From NCBI RefSeq assembly GCF_000426385.1, contig NZ_AUFG01000016.1, positions 1-64,000 on the forward strand: DNA of 64,000 bases, read 5' to 3'. The notes below the pieces were generated by a model. The model was given only the letters and a program-made list of their open reading frames with translations. It made no database searches and was not told the DNA's origin. Below, piece by piece: positions 1 to 8,785 of the stretch; within the stretch, counting starts at the first letter, position 1, and every line of letters starts with the position of its first letter. This DNA is from Arsenicicoccus bolidensis DSM 15745. Lineage in GTDB: Bacteria; Actinomycetota; Actinomycetes; Actinomycetales; Dermatophilaceae. The translations under genes and the position numbers were made by a program.

Positions 1-564
1 CGGTCCTGCTACCAGCTGTTCTTGGTGATGGACGTGTACTCCCGGTTCCCGATCGGGTTCAGGGTCGAGCTAGACGGGTCACGTCATCACGCGGTGGACA
101 TGTTCGCGCAGGCGTTCACCGCGTTCGGGCGCCCGAAAGTCCTGCACTCGGACAACGGGGCACAGATGCGTTCGAGGGACCTGGCCGAGCTGCTGGACGA
201 CGTCGAGCAGGTCGTACAGGCCTCGTTCAGTCGCCCGCACGCATCGGACGACAATCCGTTCAGCGAGGCCCTGTTCAAGACCATCAAGTACGACCTGGAC
301 ATGCCCGAGTTCTTCGCCACCGTCGAGGAGGCCCGCGCCTGGATCGAGGCCTACCTGCGTCGCTACGCCGCCGAGCACCACCACAGTGGCCTGGCCAACT
401 TCACGCCCGAGCAGGTCTACACCGGCCAGGTCGAGACCATCCACGCCCAGCGCCAAGCCACGCTCGACAAGAACTACCGCGAGCACCCCGAGCGGTACCG
501 CAAACCACCCCGCGCCAAGACACCACCGGGCACCGTCGGCATCAACCTGTCCAAGACAGGTTGA
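1..564 (+). CDS. IS3-family transposase (OrfB, integrase core), 5' end outside window
   Basis: The reading frame is open from base 1, so only about the last 187 residues are present. It is the C-terminal part of an rve-type DDE integrase. An Asp lies in the DVYSR strand, a second in HSDNG, and the catalytic Glu in NPFSEALFKTIKY. The tail carries the HSGLANFTPEQVYTG element typical of IS3-group OrfB proteins. The enzyme would cut and join the ends of its own insertion sequence. The frame stays intact to its TGA, so nothing visible shows decay, but the upstream half and left end are not available. Downstream the chromosome resumes with an unrelated minus-strand gene. The integrase call is secure; the IS subgroup is inferred. 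Confidence 0.85.
   Translation, partial: RSCYQLFLVMDVYSRFPIGFRVELDGSRHHAVDMFAQAFTAFGRPKVLHSDNGAQMRSRDLAELLDDVEQVVQASFSRPHASDDNPFSEALFKTIKYDLDMPEFFATVEEARAWIEAYLRRYAAEHHHSGLANFTPEQVYTGQVETIHAQRQATLDKNYREHPERYRKPPRAKTPPGTVGINLSKTG
542..564. repeat. Perfect 9-bp inverted repeat at the 3' end of the transposase
   Basis: TCAACCTGT and ACAGGTTGA pair perfectly around a 5-base loop. The right arm ends on the transposase stop codon. The sequence then runs into TTGACA (561-566), which resembles a TG...CA insertion-sequence terminus read outward. The hairpin could be part of the right inverted repeat or a transcription stop. The left end is outside the window, so the terminal repeat cannot be verified. 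Confidence 0.5.
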
Positions 565-619
565 CAACTTCCGTCGCACGCCAGGCCGATGTGACCAACC
601 CGGGCGGATCCTGGTTCGC

Positions 620-651
620 CCGTATGACGTCACGCCCGGTCCGGCATACGG
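620..651. repeat. Inverted repeat CCGTATG...CATACGG after a DUF2207 gene
   Basis: CCGTATG (620-626) is mirrored by CATACGG (645-651) with 18 bases between, ending one base before the 3' end of the minus-strand gene. It could form a long-looped hairpin at the end of that transcript. The same 7-mer recurs at many gene borders in this window and forms the base of the ahcY terminator. Terminator function is inferred. Confidence 0.4.
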
Positions 652-652
652 C

Positions 653-1993
653 TCAGAAGTCGCACCCACCGAGGTCGCACCCGTCGCCGCACCCGTGCAA
701 CCCGTCCACGAGGTCGCCCGCGGAGGACACGAACTCCCCCACCCCCGAGGCGAGCTCGCCGAGGCCGTTGGACAGGGTGTCGACCAGGTCGAGGTCACCG
801 AGGCCGCCGAGCCCGGCGCCGACGTCGACCAGCCCCGGCCCGTCGAACGCGTCGACGACCCGCACGACGTCGAGCCCCAGGTGCGACACGTCGGCGAGCA
901 GCCCCACGCCGTGGATCCAGTCGAGGTCGAACGCCACGTCGGCCACCCCTGCGAGGTGCGCCCGCGCCGCCACCTCGCCGAAGATCCGCGACCACCGCTC
1001 GGCGCAGCCGAACACGATCGCGTAGGGCAAATAGCGCGAGAAGACGTCCCGCGCCTCCTCGAAGCGGATCTGGTCGGCCTCGGCGGTGGTGAGGTACTCG
1101 CGGAAGCCGAGGGTCTGCACCCGCACCGCCGTGCCTGCCGCCGTGCGGGGCGTGCGCCCACGACCGCCCCACAGCAGCAGCGCCGCCGACGCCACGAGCC
1201 CCAGCCCGGGCACGACCTCGAGCGGCCCGAACCGCCGCACCGTCACCAGGTCGATCAGCATCACCCCGAGCACCAGCAGGCCGAGCAGGAGCATGGGGAT
1301 GCCCAGCCACCAGAGGCGCTTGTTGCGGTCCTGGGGGTGCTTGGCGTACCACCCGCGATCGACGACCTCGCGGTAGAGCCCGATCTGCGCCCGCCGCAAG
1401 GTCATCCCGAAGGACCCCTTGAGCGCCGACAGCCGCACCACGGGGCCGCTCGCGAAGAGCTCGCCGAGCAGCTCGGCCTCGAACGGGCGCAGCCGGCCGG
1501 ATGGCGAGGGGGCGCGGGTCAGCTCCCAGTCGACGGCGGTCGAGGGCTCGTCCGTGCCGGGCGGGGTGGCCGTCGGGCTGGCTCCCCGGGTGGCGCCCTG
1601 CGGGTGGACGGCCGTGATGGTGAGGTGGCCGCGGACGGCGAGGTCGATGATCGTGGCGCTGATGTCGACCTGGTCGGCGCGCCCGTCCACGACCGTCCCC
1701 GCGATGCCGGGCGTGACGTCGTCGGGCGGGGCGAACCTCACGGCGACCGTGCCGCGCCACTCTCCCGGGCCCGCGAGCCGTCGGGTCCGTATGCCGTCCC
1801 CGGTCGCCGGCAGCTCGCCGGGTGTCACGCCGACGAACATCTCGTCGCGGCGGCGCCGCCGGAACCACACGAGCACGACGGCGACGAGCAGGAGCGGGGC
1901 CACCCCGAGGACGAGGAACCCGATGTCGATGCTGGCGGCGCTGTCGAGACCGCCCACCCTGCCGACGCTCGCGATCCTGGTCGTCCAGCTCAT
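653..1993 (-). CDS. DUF2207-type membrane protein lacking the N-terminal domain
   Basis: This 446-residue protein matches the C-terminal two thirds of the adjacent full-length DUF2207 protein. Shared blocks include FVGVTPGELPATG (compare YVGLAPDTLPAPG), the 'APPDDVTPGIAGTVVDGRADQ' region, a strand of the type ISATIIDLAVRGHL, and a late block around FGCAERWSRIF. It lacks the roughly 300-residue extracytoplasmic N-terminal domain and starts almost directly with a membrane segment (about residues 22-43). Two more hydrophobic stretches follow near the middle. The glycine-rich tail of the neighbour is replaced by a short Cys-containing end (CGDGCDLGGC). The ATG is preceded by a purine-rich GGGGAGAGAG. 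It looks like a partial tandem duplicate that remained open. Function unknown. Confidence 0.75.
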   Translation of the reverse strand: MSWTTRIASVGRVGGLDSAASIDIGFLVLGVAPLLLVAVVLVWFRRRRRDEMFVGVTPGELPATGDGIRTRRLAGPGEWRGTVAVRFAPPDDVTPGIAGTVVDGRADQVDISATIIDLAVRGHLTITAVHPQGATRGASPTATPPGTDEPSTAVDWELTRAPSPSGRLRPFEAELLGELFASGPVVRLSALKGSFGMTLRRAQIGLYREVVDRGWYAKHPQDRNKRLWWLGIPMLLLGLLVLGVMLIDLVTVRRFGPLEVVPGLGLVASAALLLWGGRGRTPRTAAGTAVRVQTLGFREYLTTAEADQIRFEEARDVFSRYLPYAIVFGCAERWSRIFGEVAARAHLAGVADVAFDLDWIHGVGLLADVSHLGLDVVRVVDAFDGPGLVDVGAGLGGLGDLDLVDTLSNGLGELASGVGEFVSSAGDLVDGLHGCGDGCDLGGCDF

Positions 1994-2040
1994 CGCTCTC
2001 TCCCCCTGGCTGCCTGCATCTGTCGTCGCCTCCTTGGACC

Positions 2041-2154
2041 TACCGGCGGCAGGTCCATCAGCCTGGCGGACGAAGGCCGGTCGATGCCTCTACCGGCGGT
2101 AGGTCCATCAGCCTGGCGAACGAAGGCCGGTCGATGCCGTTACCGGGGGTAGGT
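2041..2154. repeat. 50-bp tandem repeat, about 2.3 copies, between the two DUF2207 genes
   Basis: Unit 1 is 2041-2090, unit 2 is 2091-2140, and a 14-base partial third unit runs into the stop codon of the downstream minus-strand gene. The two full copies differ at only a few positions. On the minus strand copy 2 contains the palindrome TACCG-C-CGGTA. The array fills most of the 160-bp gap between the paralogues. It may be a footprint of the duplication or a transcript-end structure. Confidence 0.85.
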
Positions 2155-4202
2155 CACCAGGAGCCGCCGCCGCCGTCGCCGACGCCGCCACCGGAGAAGC
2201 CCCCGCCCCCGCCGAAGCCGCCCCCGCCGAAGCCGCTGCCCCCCGAGGAGCCCGGCGTGGACGTGAAGGTGCCCGCCGCCGACGTCGAGAACGAGTCGAC
2301 CGCGTGCCCGAAGTCACCGAACCCGCCGAAGCCGCCGCCGTACCAGATGTAGAAGGTCGGCACACCCACGTCATAGCCGTCCATCCGGGCCATCTCGGCG
2401 ACCTTGGCGAAGATCTGCGCCCAGCGATCGGCCACGCCGAACACCACCGCGTAGGGCAGGTAGCGGCTGAAGATGTCGAGGGCCTCGTCGTACTTGATCT
2501 GCTCGGCCTCGGCGGTCAGGAGGTACTCGCGGAAGCCCTTGGTCTGCTCGAGCACCGCGGAGCCGTCGGCCGTGCGGGCCGGGAGCTTCTTGATGAGCCA
2601 GCGCATGATGAACGGCACCGAGAACAGGCCGGCCGCGGCGACCATGACCGAGGGCACGGGCAGGTCGAAGCCCGCGATGCTGTCGCTGGTCAGGGCGCCC
2701 GCGAAGGAGCCGGCCCCGAAGAACATCCATCCGAAGATCAGCGCGAACGGCAACCAGGTCAGGCAGCCGAAGCCCTGGCGCACCCGCTCCGGCGACTGCC
2801 GGAACCAGCCGCGCTGTACGGTCTCGGAGTACATCTCCTGCTTGGCGATGGCCAGCGTGCCGGAGAAGTGGTTCTTGAGCTCGGACATCATCACGGGGGT
2901 GCCGTAGGCGAAGATCCCGTCGAGCACGGTGCGCTCGTACTTGAGCAGCCCGCGATCGCCCACCTTGGGGGTGCCGAGGTACTCGAGCCGCCAGTCGGAG
3001 GTCTGGAACCGGCCGCCGTCCTGGGTCTGCTCGATCCGCAGGTAGCCGCGCACCGCCAGGTCGATGACGGTGGCCGAGACGTCGATGGTGTCCGCGTGCT
3101 CGTCGTAGATCGTGCCGATGAGTCCCGGGGTCGCGTTGTCCGGCGGGTTGAACCGCACCGCCGTCACCGGCGCCTTGCCGCCACGCGTCGTCGGCACCTC
3201 CTGCCCCGGGGCCGGGAGCGTGTCGGGGGCCAGCCCGACATACCGCTCGTCCCGCCCTCGTCGCCAGACCAGGGCGCCCATGCCGGCCAGTGCCAGGAGG
3301 GGCGCGCCGACACCGATGCCGAGCTGGCTGAGGGTCCGCACCCGCGCCGACTCCGGCGAGATGTAGGGGCCGCCCGAGCCGGCGGACCCGGCGTCCCGGA
3401 CGTCCTTGCTGACGTCGGTGAAGGCGCTGCGCGGCAGGAGCGCGACGATGCTCATGTTCTGCATGATCTCGAGGTTCTGCGCGCTGAACCGGGCCGGGTT
3501 GCCCGGCGTCGACTGGCAGGGCGTGTCGCTCTTGAAGGTGCCGTAGTAGCAGGCGGTCTTGCTGACGGCGCTGGAGCCGGGCCCGCGGACCGTCACCTCG
3601 ACGGCGTCGAAGGGCACGCGCCAGGAGTTGCCGAGGACGTTGTAGTAGAGCTCGACGCCGTCCTTCTGCTCGTTGACGACGTGGGCGAGGTGGTACTTGA
3701 GGACGTAGCGCTCGGCCCCGGAGACGGTGCGGTTGGGCGACCCGACCCGTATGACGGTGGCGTCGCCCTGGTCGCGGACGCTCAGCTGGGCCGGGGCGCC
3801 GCTCGGGCTGCTGGCCGAGATGTCGCTGATCTCGTAGTGCCGCTCCTGCGAGGTCGCCCCGCCAGAACCCTCCGAGCCGGCAGACGTCTCCTCGGCCGGG
3901 GTGTAGCCCTGTGCCGTCGCGACCGTCCGCTCGATGCCGTGCCGGCCGCTGGTGTTGAACTGGTAGTCATAGGTCTCCGTCACCGAGACGCCGCCCTGGG
4001 CGTCCACGACGTAGTCGACGACGAGACGGGTGACCCGGTCACCGCCCGAGGCGGCGAACGACGGCCCGGCCCCGAGCAGGAGGGCCCAGACGGTGATCGC
4101 GAGGACCGCGAGCACCCGGGGCAGCGAGCGGGCCGGGACGCGCCGGACGCGCGAGCTCGGGGGTGCTCCCCCTGGTCGGATCGTGCTCGCCGGACGCGTC
4201 AC
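2154..4202 (-). CDS. DUF2207 domain-containing membrane protein, full length
   Basis: A 682-residue protein of unknown biochemical role, found widely in actinobacteria. An N-terminal signal or anchor segment lies at about residues 29-50 (LAVLAITVWALLLGAGPSFA). An extracytoplasmic DUF2207 domain rich in beta strands follows to about residue 300, then a membrane span, a cytoplasmic region with the VSATVIDLAVRGYLRI strand, two further spans and a glycine-rich tail ending GGGGSW. I chose the GTG at 4202 because GAGGGGGT sits a few bases upstream and the hydrophobic segment then falls near the N terminus. Longer readings would run into smpB. Its truncated paralogue lies immediately downstream on the same strand. 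Confidence 0.85.
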   Translation of the reverse strand: MTRPASTIRPGGAPPSSRVRRVPARSLPRVLAVLAITVWALLLGAGPSFAASGGDRVTRLVVDYVVDAQGGVSVTETYDYQFNTSGRHGIERTVATAQGYTPAEETSAGSEGSGGATSQERHYEISDISASSPSGAPAQLSVRDQGDATVIRVGSPNRTVSGAERYVLKYHLAHVVNEQKDGVELYYNVLGNSWRVPFDAVEVTVRGPGSSAVSKTACYYGTFKSDTPCQSTPGNPARFSAQNLEIMQNMSIVALLPRSAFTDVSKDVRDAGSAGSGGPYISPESARVRTLSQLGIGVGAPLLALAGMGALVWRRGRDERYVGLAPDTLPAPGQEVPTTRGGKAPVTAVRFNPPDNATPGLIGTIYDEHADTIDVSATVIDLAVRGYLRIEQTQDGGRFQTSDWRLEYLGTPKVGDRGLLKYERTVLDGIFAYGTPVMMSELKNHFSGTLAIAKQEMYSETVQRGWFRQSPERVRQGFGCLTWLPFALIFGWMFFGAGSFAGALTSDSIAGFDLPVPSVMVAAAGLFSVPFIMRWLIKKLPARTADGSAVLEQTKGFREYLLTAEAEQIKYDEALDIFSRYLPYAVVFGVADRWAQIFAKVAEMARMDGYDVGVPTFYIWYGGGFGGFGDFGHAVDSFSTSAAGTFTSTPGSSGGSGFGGGGFGGGGGFSGGGVGDGGGGSW

Positions 4203-4293
4203 GTCGTACCCCCTCGGGAATTGGCTGGACGGACCTCTGACGGCGAATCTATCCGAACCGCTCCCCCGGATCCGCCGACGGCCCGTCGATGTG

Positions 4294-4773
4294 TCAGCCG
4301 CGCCCGCGCTTGAACGCGTTGGACATCGCCCGTGCCGCCTCACGGTTGTCCTGCCGCTCGCGCAGCGTCTGGCGCTTGTCGTAGAGCTTCTTGCCCTTGG
4401 CGACCGCGATCTCGACCTTGGCGCGGCCGTCCTTGAAGTACAGCTCGAGCGGCACGATGGTGTGGCCGCTCTCCTGCGAGGAGGCAAAAATCTTGCGGAG
4501 CTCGTCGCGGTGCAGGAGCAGCTTGCGACGGCGGCGGGCGGCGTGGTTGGTCCAGGTGCCCTGGGAGTACTCGGGGATGTGCACGCCCTCGAGGTAGAGC
4601 TCGCCGTTGTACTCCTGCGCGAAGCCGTCGACGAGGCTGGCGCGCCCCTGCCGCAGCGACTTCACCTCGGTCCCGGACAGCACGATGCCCGCCTCCCACG
4701 TCTCCTCGATGTGGTAGTCGTGGCGCGCCTTCTTGTTGCGCGCGATCACCTTGGTGCCCTGCTCCTTGGCCAT
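4294..4773 (-). CDS. smpB: SsrA-binding protein SmpB
   Basis: SmpB binds tmRNA and carries it to stalled ribosomes for trans-translation. The 159-residue product starts [20 protein letters not shown] and has the family landmarks: the [22 protein letters not shown] core, [23 protein letters not shown], and a basic C-terminal tail ending KRGRG that enters the ribosome. Length is normal. It is the last gene of a minus-strand run prfB, small protein, ftsE, ftsX, M23 peptidase, smpB, an order common in actinobacteria. No tmRNA gene was recognised in the flanking gaps. Confidence 0.97.
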   Translation of the reverse strand: MAKEQGTKVIARNKKARHDYHIEETWEAGIVLSGTEVKSLRQGRASLVDGFAQEYNGELYLEGVHIPEYSQGTWTNHAARRRRKLLLHRDELRKIFASSQESGHTIVPLELYFKDGRAKVEIAVAKGKKLYDKRQTLRERQDNREAARAMSNAFKRGRG

Positions 4774-4904
4774 AGCGTCCCAGTCTACCTGCCGGTCACC
4801 TGGTCCCTGGAGCGAGTTCTCGAGGCGCCCCGCGACAGACCGGCTGCAGAGACCGTATGCCGACCGCGGCCGCCGCCAGGCGTGGCCGCCCGCCCGGCCG
4901 AGGG

Positions 4905-6311
4905 TCAGAGCCACTCCATCGGGTTGGTGAAGCGCCCGTCCACGATCGTCTCGAAGTGCAGGTGGCAGCCGGTGGAGTAGCCCGTCGTGCCCGAGTAGCC
5001 GAGCAGCTGCCCCTTGCGGACCGCGCCGCCCTGCACGGCGAAGGACGTCAGGTGGTTGTAGGTCGTCACCAGATCGCGTCCTCGAACGGTGCCGTGCTCG
5101 ACCATGATCCGGTTGCCGTAGCCGGTGTTGAACCCGGCGGAGATGATCCGGCCGTCGGCGGCGGCGTAGATCGGTGCCCCGCACCCGGTGGAGAAGTCGG
5201 TGCCCGTGTGCAGCTTGTAGACGTGCAGGACGGGGTGCTGGCGCATGCCGTACGGCGACGTGATGCCTCCGGTCGCGGGGCGGCCGAGGATCCCGCCCCC
5301 CGGTGCGGGGTTGGCGGCCGGCGCTTCGACGGGTGGCGGTGCGGGGCGGCCGCGGCGGGCGGCGTCGGCGGCCTGGCGGGCGCGGTCCGCGTCGGTGGCG
5401 GCGCGTCGAGCGCGCTCGGCGGCCTCGGCGGCGGCCGCCGCCCGGGCGCGGGCGGCCCGGTCGGCCAGCTCGGTGCGGACGGCGTCGGCCTCCCGGTCCA
5501 GCTGGGCCAGCCTGGCGGTCTCGTCTGCCTTGCGGGCCTCGACGGCGGCCTTGGCGCGGGCGGTGGTGGCGACGAGCTGCTCCACGCGGGTGCGGGCGGC
5601 GGCGGCGTCGGCCTGGGCGTTCTCGCGGCCGCGGACGTTGTCGGCGGACTCGGTCTTGAGCTCGGCGACGCGTGCGCGGACGGCCTTGAGGCGGGCCTGC
5701 TTGGAGGTCTCGGCGGCGCGCACCGTGGCGAGGTCGCGGGCCGCCGAGGCACGCACGGACCCGACGGCCTCGAGGACGGAGTAGCGGGTGTAGAGGTCGT
5801 CGGGGGTCTGGGCCTCGACGAGCAGGGACAGGTCGCGCAGCTCGGCGCCGGGGTCCTGCATCTCGCTGGCGACCTGGCCGATCGCCTCGGTCGCGGACAC
5901 CATGGAGGCGCGTGTGCGGGCCAGGTCGTCACGGGCAGTCGTCTCGTCGGCGCGCGCCTGCTCGAGCTGGGCGGCCAGCTCGGCGTCGCGACGACGGGCC
6001 GCCTCCAGGGCGGACGTGGCGGCCGCCTCGGCGGCACGCGCCCCGGGCAGCTGGCGCTCCGCCGTCACGAGCTCGGCGTAGGCGTCGGCGAGGGCGGAGG
6101 AGGTGACCTCGAGCGTCCCCCGGAGCGTTCCCATGTCCCGCTCCAGGGCGGACCGGCGGTCGCGCAGGTCGTCGTCGGAGTCGCCACGCACCTGGGCGGC
6201 GTGCGCCGGCGCCGCGAGGAGGACCGACGGCAGCACCGGGAGGGCGGCGGCGAGGGCACAGGCCAGGGCGACGGAGCCGCGATGGAGACGGCCTCGGTGG
6301 AGCACGCTCAT
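4905..6311 (-). CDS. Secreted coiled-coil M23 peptidase, probable FtsEX-dependent cell-wall hydrolase
   Basis: Residues 1-39 form a signal peptide ending AHA before AQVRG. Residues about 45-330 are Ala/Arg/Glu-rich helices suggestive of long coiled coils. A short Pro-rich linker leads to a C-terminal LytM/M23 domain. The zinc ligands are visible: H368 and D372 in LHTGTDF, and HLH at 450-452 in GCHLHFE, so the enzyme should be active on peptidoglycan cross-bridges. Coiled coil plus LytM is the architecture of EnvC. Its position directly downstream of ftsE-ftsX suggests that FtsX controls it; that link is inferred. The ATG at 6311 is chosen because it places the signal peptide at the N terminus. 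Confidence 0.92.
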   Translation of the reverse strand: MSVLHRGRLHRGSVALACALAAALPVLPSVLLAAPAHAAQVRGDSDDDLRDRRSALERDMGTLRGTLEVTSSALADAYAELVTAERQLPGARAAEAAATSALEAARRRDAELAAQLEQARADETTARDDLARTRASMVSATEAIGQVASEMQDPGAELRDLSLLVEAQTPDDLYTRYSVLEAVGSVRASAARDLATVRAAETSKQARLKAVRARVAELKTESADNVRGRENAQADAAAARTRVEQLVATTARAKAAVEARKADETARLAQLDREADAVRTELADRAARARAAAAAEAAERARRAATDADRARQAADAARRGRPAPPPVEAPAANPAPGGGILGRPATGGITSPYGMRQHPVLHVYKLHTGTDFSTGCGAPIYAAADGRIISAGFNTGYGNRIMVEHGTVRGRDLVTTYNHLTSFAVQGGAVRKGQLLGYSGTTGYSTGCHLHFETIVDGRFTNPMEWL

Positions 6312-6512
6312 GTCTGACGTCCTGGGGGTTCCGGGGGCGATGGCGGTCGAGCACGAGGTCGGTGCCGAGCGACACCGCCTCCACGTTGGTACCACCAGCA
6401 CCAGCAGTCGCACGACCACCGACCTCGCACGGAACCTCCCCGAGACGCTTTTGTCACCCGTCCGCGACCTCTGACCATGCGAATGGCCTAAGAATGACGG
6501 CGGCCCCGTCCG

Positions 6513-7424
6513 TCATACGCGCAGATAACGACGCAGCGTGACCAGCGAGGTCAGGAGGGCCACGACCAGGGCGGTCAGGAACAGCCAGGGCGCGACGCGC
6601 CACAGGTCACCCTGGTCGACGACGGCGATGCCGCCGAGGATCGTGAGCTGGCCGGCCTTCTGCCCGACGAACCACGCGAGGACCCCCCACAGCAGACCGG
6701 TGGCCAGGGCCGCGCCGAGCAGCGAGGCGACGACCGTCTCGATCACGAACGGCGCCTGGATCGTGGCCGCGCCCGCCCCGACGAGGCGCATGATGCCGGT
6801 CTCGCGCCGCCGGCTGTAGGCGGACTGCCGGATCGTGGTCGCCACGAGGAGCGTGGCGCAGAGGAGCATGACGCCCGCGAGCGCGATCGTCGCGACGGTC
6901 AGCGTGCTGAGCAGGTCGATGAGCGGCTCGACGACCTTGCGCTGGTCCTCGACCTTCTCGACGCCCGGGGAGCCCTGGAAGGTGCTGGTGATCTGGGGGT
7001 ACTGCTGCGGGTCCTTGAGCCGGACGCGGTAGGACGCCTTGAGCTGCTCGGGACGCGTGCTCTGGACCAGCGGGTTATCGCGGAACTGCTCCTTGAACCG
7101 GTCGTAGGCCTCCTGCTGGCTCTCGAAGTAGCGCTCCTGCACGATCGGCATCGCGTCGAGCTGCTTCTCGAGGGCGGTGCGGTCGGCGTCGGTGGCGGCG
7201 CCCTTGGAGCACGCGGCCTCGGCGGACGTGGCGTTGCACAGGATGATCGAGACCTGGATCTTGTCGTACCAGTAGCCCTTCATCGTCTGGACCTGCTGGT
7301 AGCTCAGCAGGCCGATGCCGAGGAACAGCAGGCTGACCATGGTGACCAGGGCGACCGACACGGTCATCGACAGGTTGCGGCGCAGGCCGGTCCAGGCCTC
7401 GCCGAGGATGAAGCCGAGCCTCAT
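6513..7424 (-). CDS. ftsX: Cell-division membrane protein FtsX
   Basis: Permease-like partner of FtsE. The 303-residue protein has TM1 at about residues 20-42, a large extracytoplasmic domain from about 43 to 175, and three C-terminal membrane segments, the standard FtsX topology. Two cysteines (C63 and C72) in the extracytoplasmic domain could form a disulfide. The lobe between TM1 and TM2 is where FtsX usually contacts its wall hydrolase, and a candidate M23 hydrolase is the next gene. Its ATG overlaps the ftsE stop by four bases, implying translational coupling. A 6-bp hairpin overlaps its own stop codon. Confidence 0.96.
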   Translation of the reverse strand: MRLGFILGEAWTGLRRNLSMTVSVALVTMVSLLFLGIGLLSYQQVQTMKGYWYDKIQVSIILCNATSAEAACSKGAATDADRTALEKQLDAMPIVQERYFESQQEAYDRFKEQFRDNPLVQSTRPEQLKASYRVRLKDPQQYPQITSTFQGSPGVEKVEDQRKVVEPLIDLLSTLTVATIALAGVMLLCATLLVATTIRQSAYSRRRETGIMRLVGAGAATIQAPFVIETVVASLLGAALATGLLWGVLAWFVGQKAGQLTILGGIAVVDQGDLWRVAPWLFLTALVVALLTSLVTLRRYLRV

Positions 7425-8200
7425 CGGTCCCCCTCCTCTGTGGGCTCGAGCGAGCCCGTGGACCGGGCCGTATGCCGGGACGCGCCGCCGTCAGGTCCGC
7501 GGAGCCCGGTCGCGCGAGTGAGGGCGTACTCGCCCCGCTCGTCGTCGCGGACCAGCCGCCCTTCGTCCAGCTCGAGCACCCGCCGGCGCATGGCGTTGAC
7601 GATCTCGTCGTCGTGGGTGGCCATCAGCACGGTCGTGCCACGGCGGTTGATCTGGTCGAGCAGGTTGATGATGTCCAGGCTCGTCGCGGGGTCGAGGTTG
7701 CCGGTGGGCTCGTCGGCCAGCAGGATCGAGGGCCGGTTGACGATGGCGCGGGCGATGGCGACGCGCTGCTGCTCGCCGCCCGACATCTCGTGCGGCAGGC
7801 GGCGGCCGAGGTCCTGCAGGCCGACCATCTCGAGGGTCTCCCCCACCTGGCGCCGGATGTCGCGGCGGCGACCGCCGATCACCTGCAGGGCGAAGGCCAC
7901 GTTGTCGGTGACGGTCTTGGCCGGCAGCAGCCGGAAGTCCTGGAAGACGCAGCCGATCTCGCGGCGCAGGGCGGGCACGTCCCGGCGTGGCAGCCGCTCG
8001 AGCTCACGGCCGGCGACCTGGACCCGGCCCGAGGTGGCGGTCTCCTCCTTGAGCACCAAGCGCAGCAGCGTGGACTTCCCGGAGCCGGACGAGCCCACGA
8101 CGAAGGCGAACTGTCCCCGCTCGATGCTGGCGCTGACGTCGTCCAGGGCGGGCCGCGTGGTGCGCGGGTAGACCTTGGACACGTGGTCGAACCTGATCAT
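7421..8200 (-). CDS. ftsE: Cell-division ATP-binding protein FtsE
   Basis: ABC-type ATPase of the FtsEX complex. Walker [10 protein letters not shown] is at 36-44, Q-loop Q87, signature SGGEQQR at 140-146, Walker B ILLADEP at 159-165 and the switch His at 196 in MATHDD. All catalytic residues are intact. After about residue 220 there is a polar tail of some 40 residues that is not part of the ABC fold. It ends in a four-base overlap with ftsX. The product should couple ATP hydrolysis in the cytoplasm to activation of a periplasm-facing hydrolase through FtsX. Confidence 0.97.
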   Translation of the reverse strand: MIRFDHVSKVYPRTTRPALDDVSASIERGQFAFVVGSSGSGKSTLLRLVLKEETATSGRVQVAGRELERLPRRDVPALRREIGCVFQDFRLLPAKTVTDNVAFALQVIGGRRRDIRRQVGETLEMVGLQDLGRRLPHEMSGGEQQRVAIARAIVNRPSILLADEPTGNLDPATSLDIINLLDQINRRGTTVLMATHDDEIVNAMRRRVLELDEGRLVRDDERGEYALTRATGLRGPDGGASRHTARSTGSLEPTEEGDR

Positions 8201-8373
8201 CGCGTGGCGCGCCCCGTCCTCGTCCCGTCGGCCGCCGCCGGGTCAGGTCGCGACCCACGGCACAGGACGAGCCTAGGCCGACCGGGGGGACGAGCGCCGC
8301 ACGTCTTGCCGACTCGGCGTTGCGGACGGCGACCGGCGGTGACGATGCGTCAGGACCTGCCGGCGGAGGAGGG

Positions 8374-8664
8374 TCAGGAGGTGCTGGCCCGCGAGTGCTC
8401 GGCGAGGAAGGCCTCGACGTCGTCCTTGGCGGTGACGAGGTCGAGGTGGCGCGTCTCGCGGTGGACCTTGATGGCCGCGATGCGCTGGCCGCGCAGGGCG
8501 AGCTGCTGGGCCTGCTCGTCGAGCACCGGGCGCGCCTGCGGCAGGTGGTTGGGGTCCATGCCGGCGAACTTGGCCAGCATGGCGACCTGCTCCTCGAGCA
8601 GCTCGACGCGGCGGCGCAGCAACGCGACCTCACGACCCGACGAGTCCCCCCACAGCAGTGCCAT
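8374..8664 (-). CDS. Small protein with an L7/L12 C-terminal-domain-like segment
   Basis: A 96-residue protein between prfB and ftsE on the same strand. Residues 12-45 form a predicted amphipathic helix (REVALLRRRVELLEEQVAML). Residues about 58-88 carry a pattern like the ribosomal L7/L12 C-terminal domain: an IAAIKVHRET stretch followed by TAKDDVEAFL, comparable to the K-V-x-x-I-K-x-x-R-x-x-T ... A-K-x-x-V-E signature. The hinge and N-terminal dimerisation domain of real L12 are absent. It may be a stand-alone partner of translational GTPases or simply reuse the fold. Function unknown; the neighbourhood (prfB, smpB) points to translation. Confidence 0.65.
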   Translation of the reverse strand: MALLWGDSSGREVALLRRRVELLEEQVAMLAKFAGMDPNHLPQARPVLDEQAQQLALRGQRIAAIKVHRETRHLDLVTAKDDVEAFLAEHSRASTS

Positions 8665-8785
8665 GGGGTCAGCCTAGGTCACGGTCAGGTCACGTCGGAG
8701 TGAATACTGGGCCTCACCACCCGGATGCCGCCTGATGGACGACGCACGGGTGACGCGGTGCTCCACGACGACTACCCAGCGTCGA

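Noticed and set aside
79-1161. Minus-strand frame running from the DUF2207 region through the transposase
   Set aside because: Antisense to an obvious integrase core domain and out of frame with the DUF2207 protein.
2041-2154. CRISPR array
   Set aside because: Units are directly adjacent without unique spacers and only 2.3 copies exist.
2304-4313. Open frame of about 669 codons opposite the full DUF2207 gene, and a similar one over 386-2152
   Set aside because: Composition typical of antisense frames in this genome, no ribosome site, and overlap with clear DUF2207 sequence.
4203-4904. tmRNA (ssrA) next to smpB
   Set aside because: The gaps on either side of smpB hold no tRNA-like ends or tag reading frame that I can recognise.
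6312-6512. c-di-AMP (ydaO) riboswitch upstream of the M23 peptidase
   Set aside because: Actinobacterial wall hydrolases often carry one, but the conserved core elements could not be found in this 200-bp leader.
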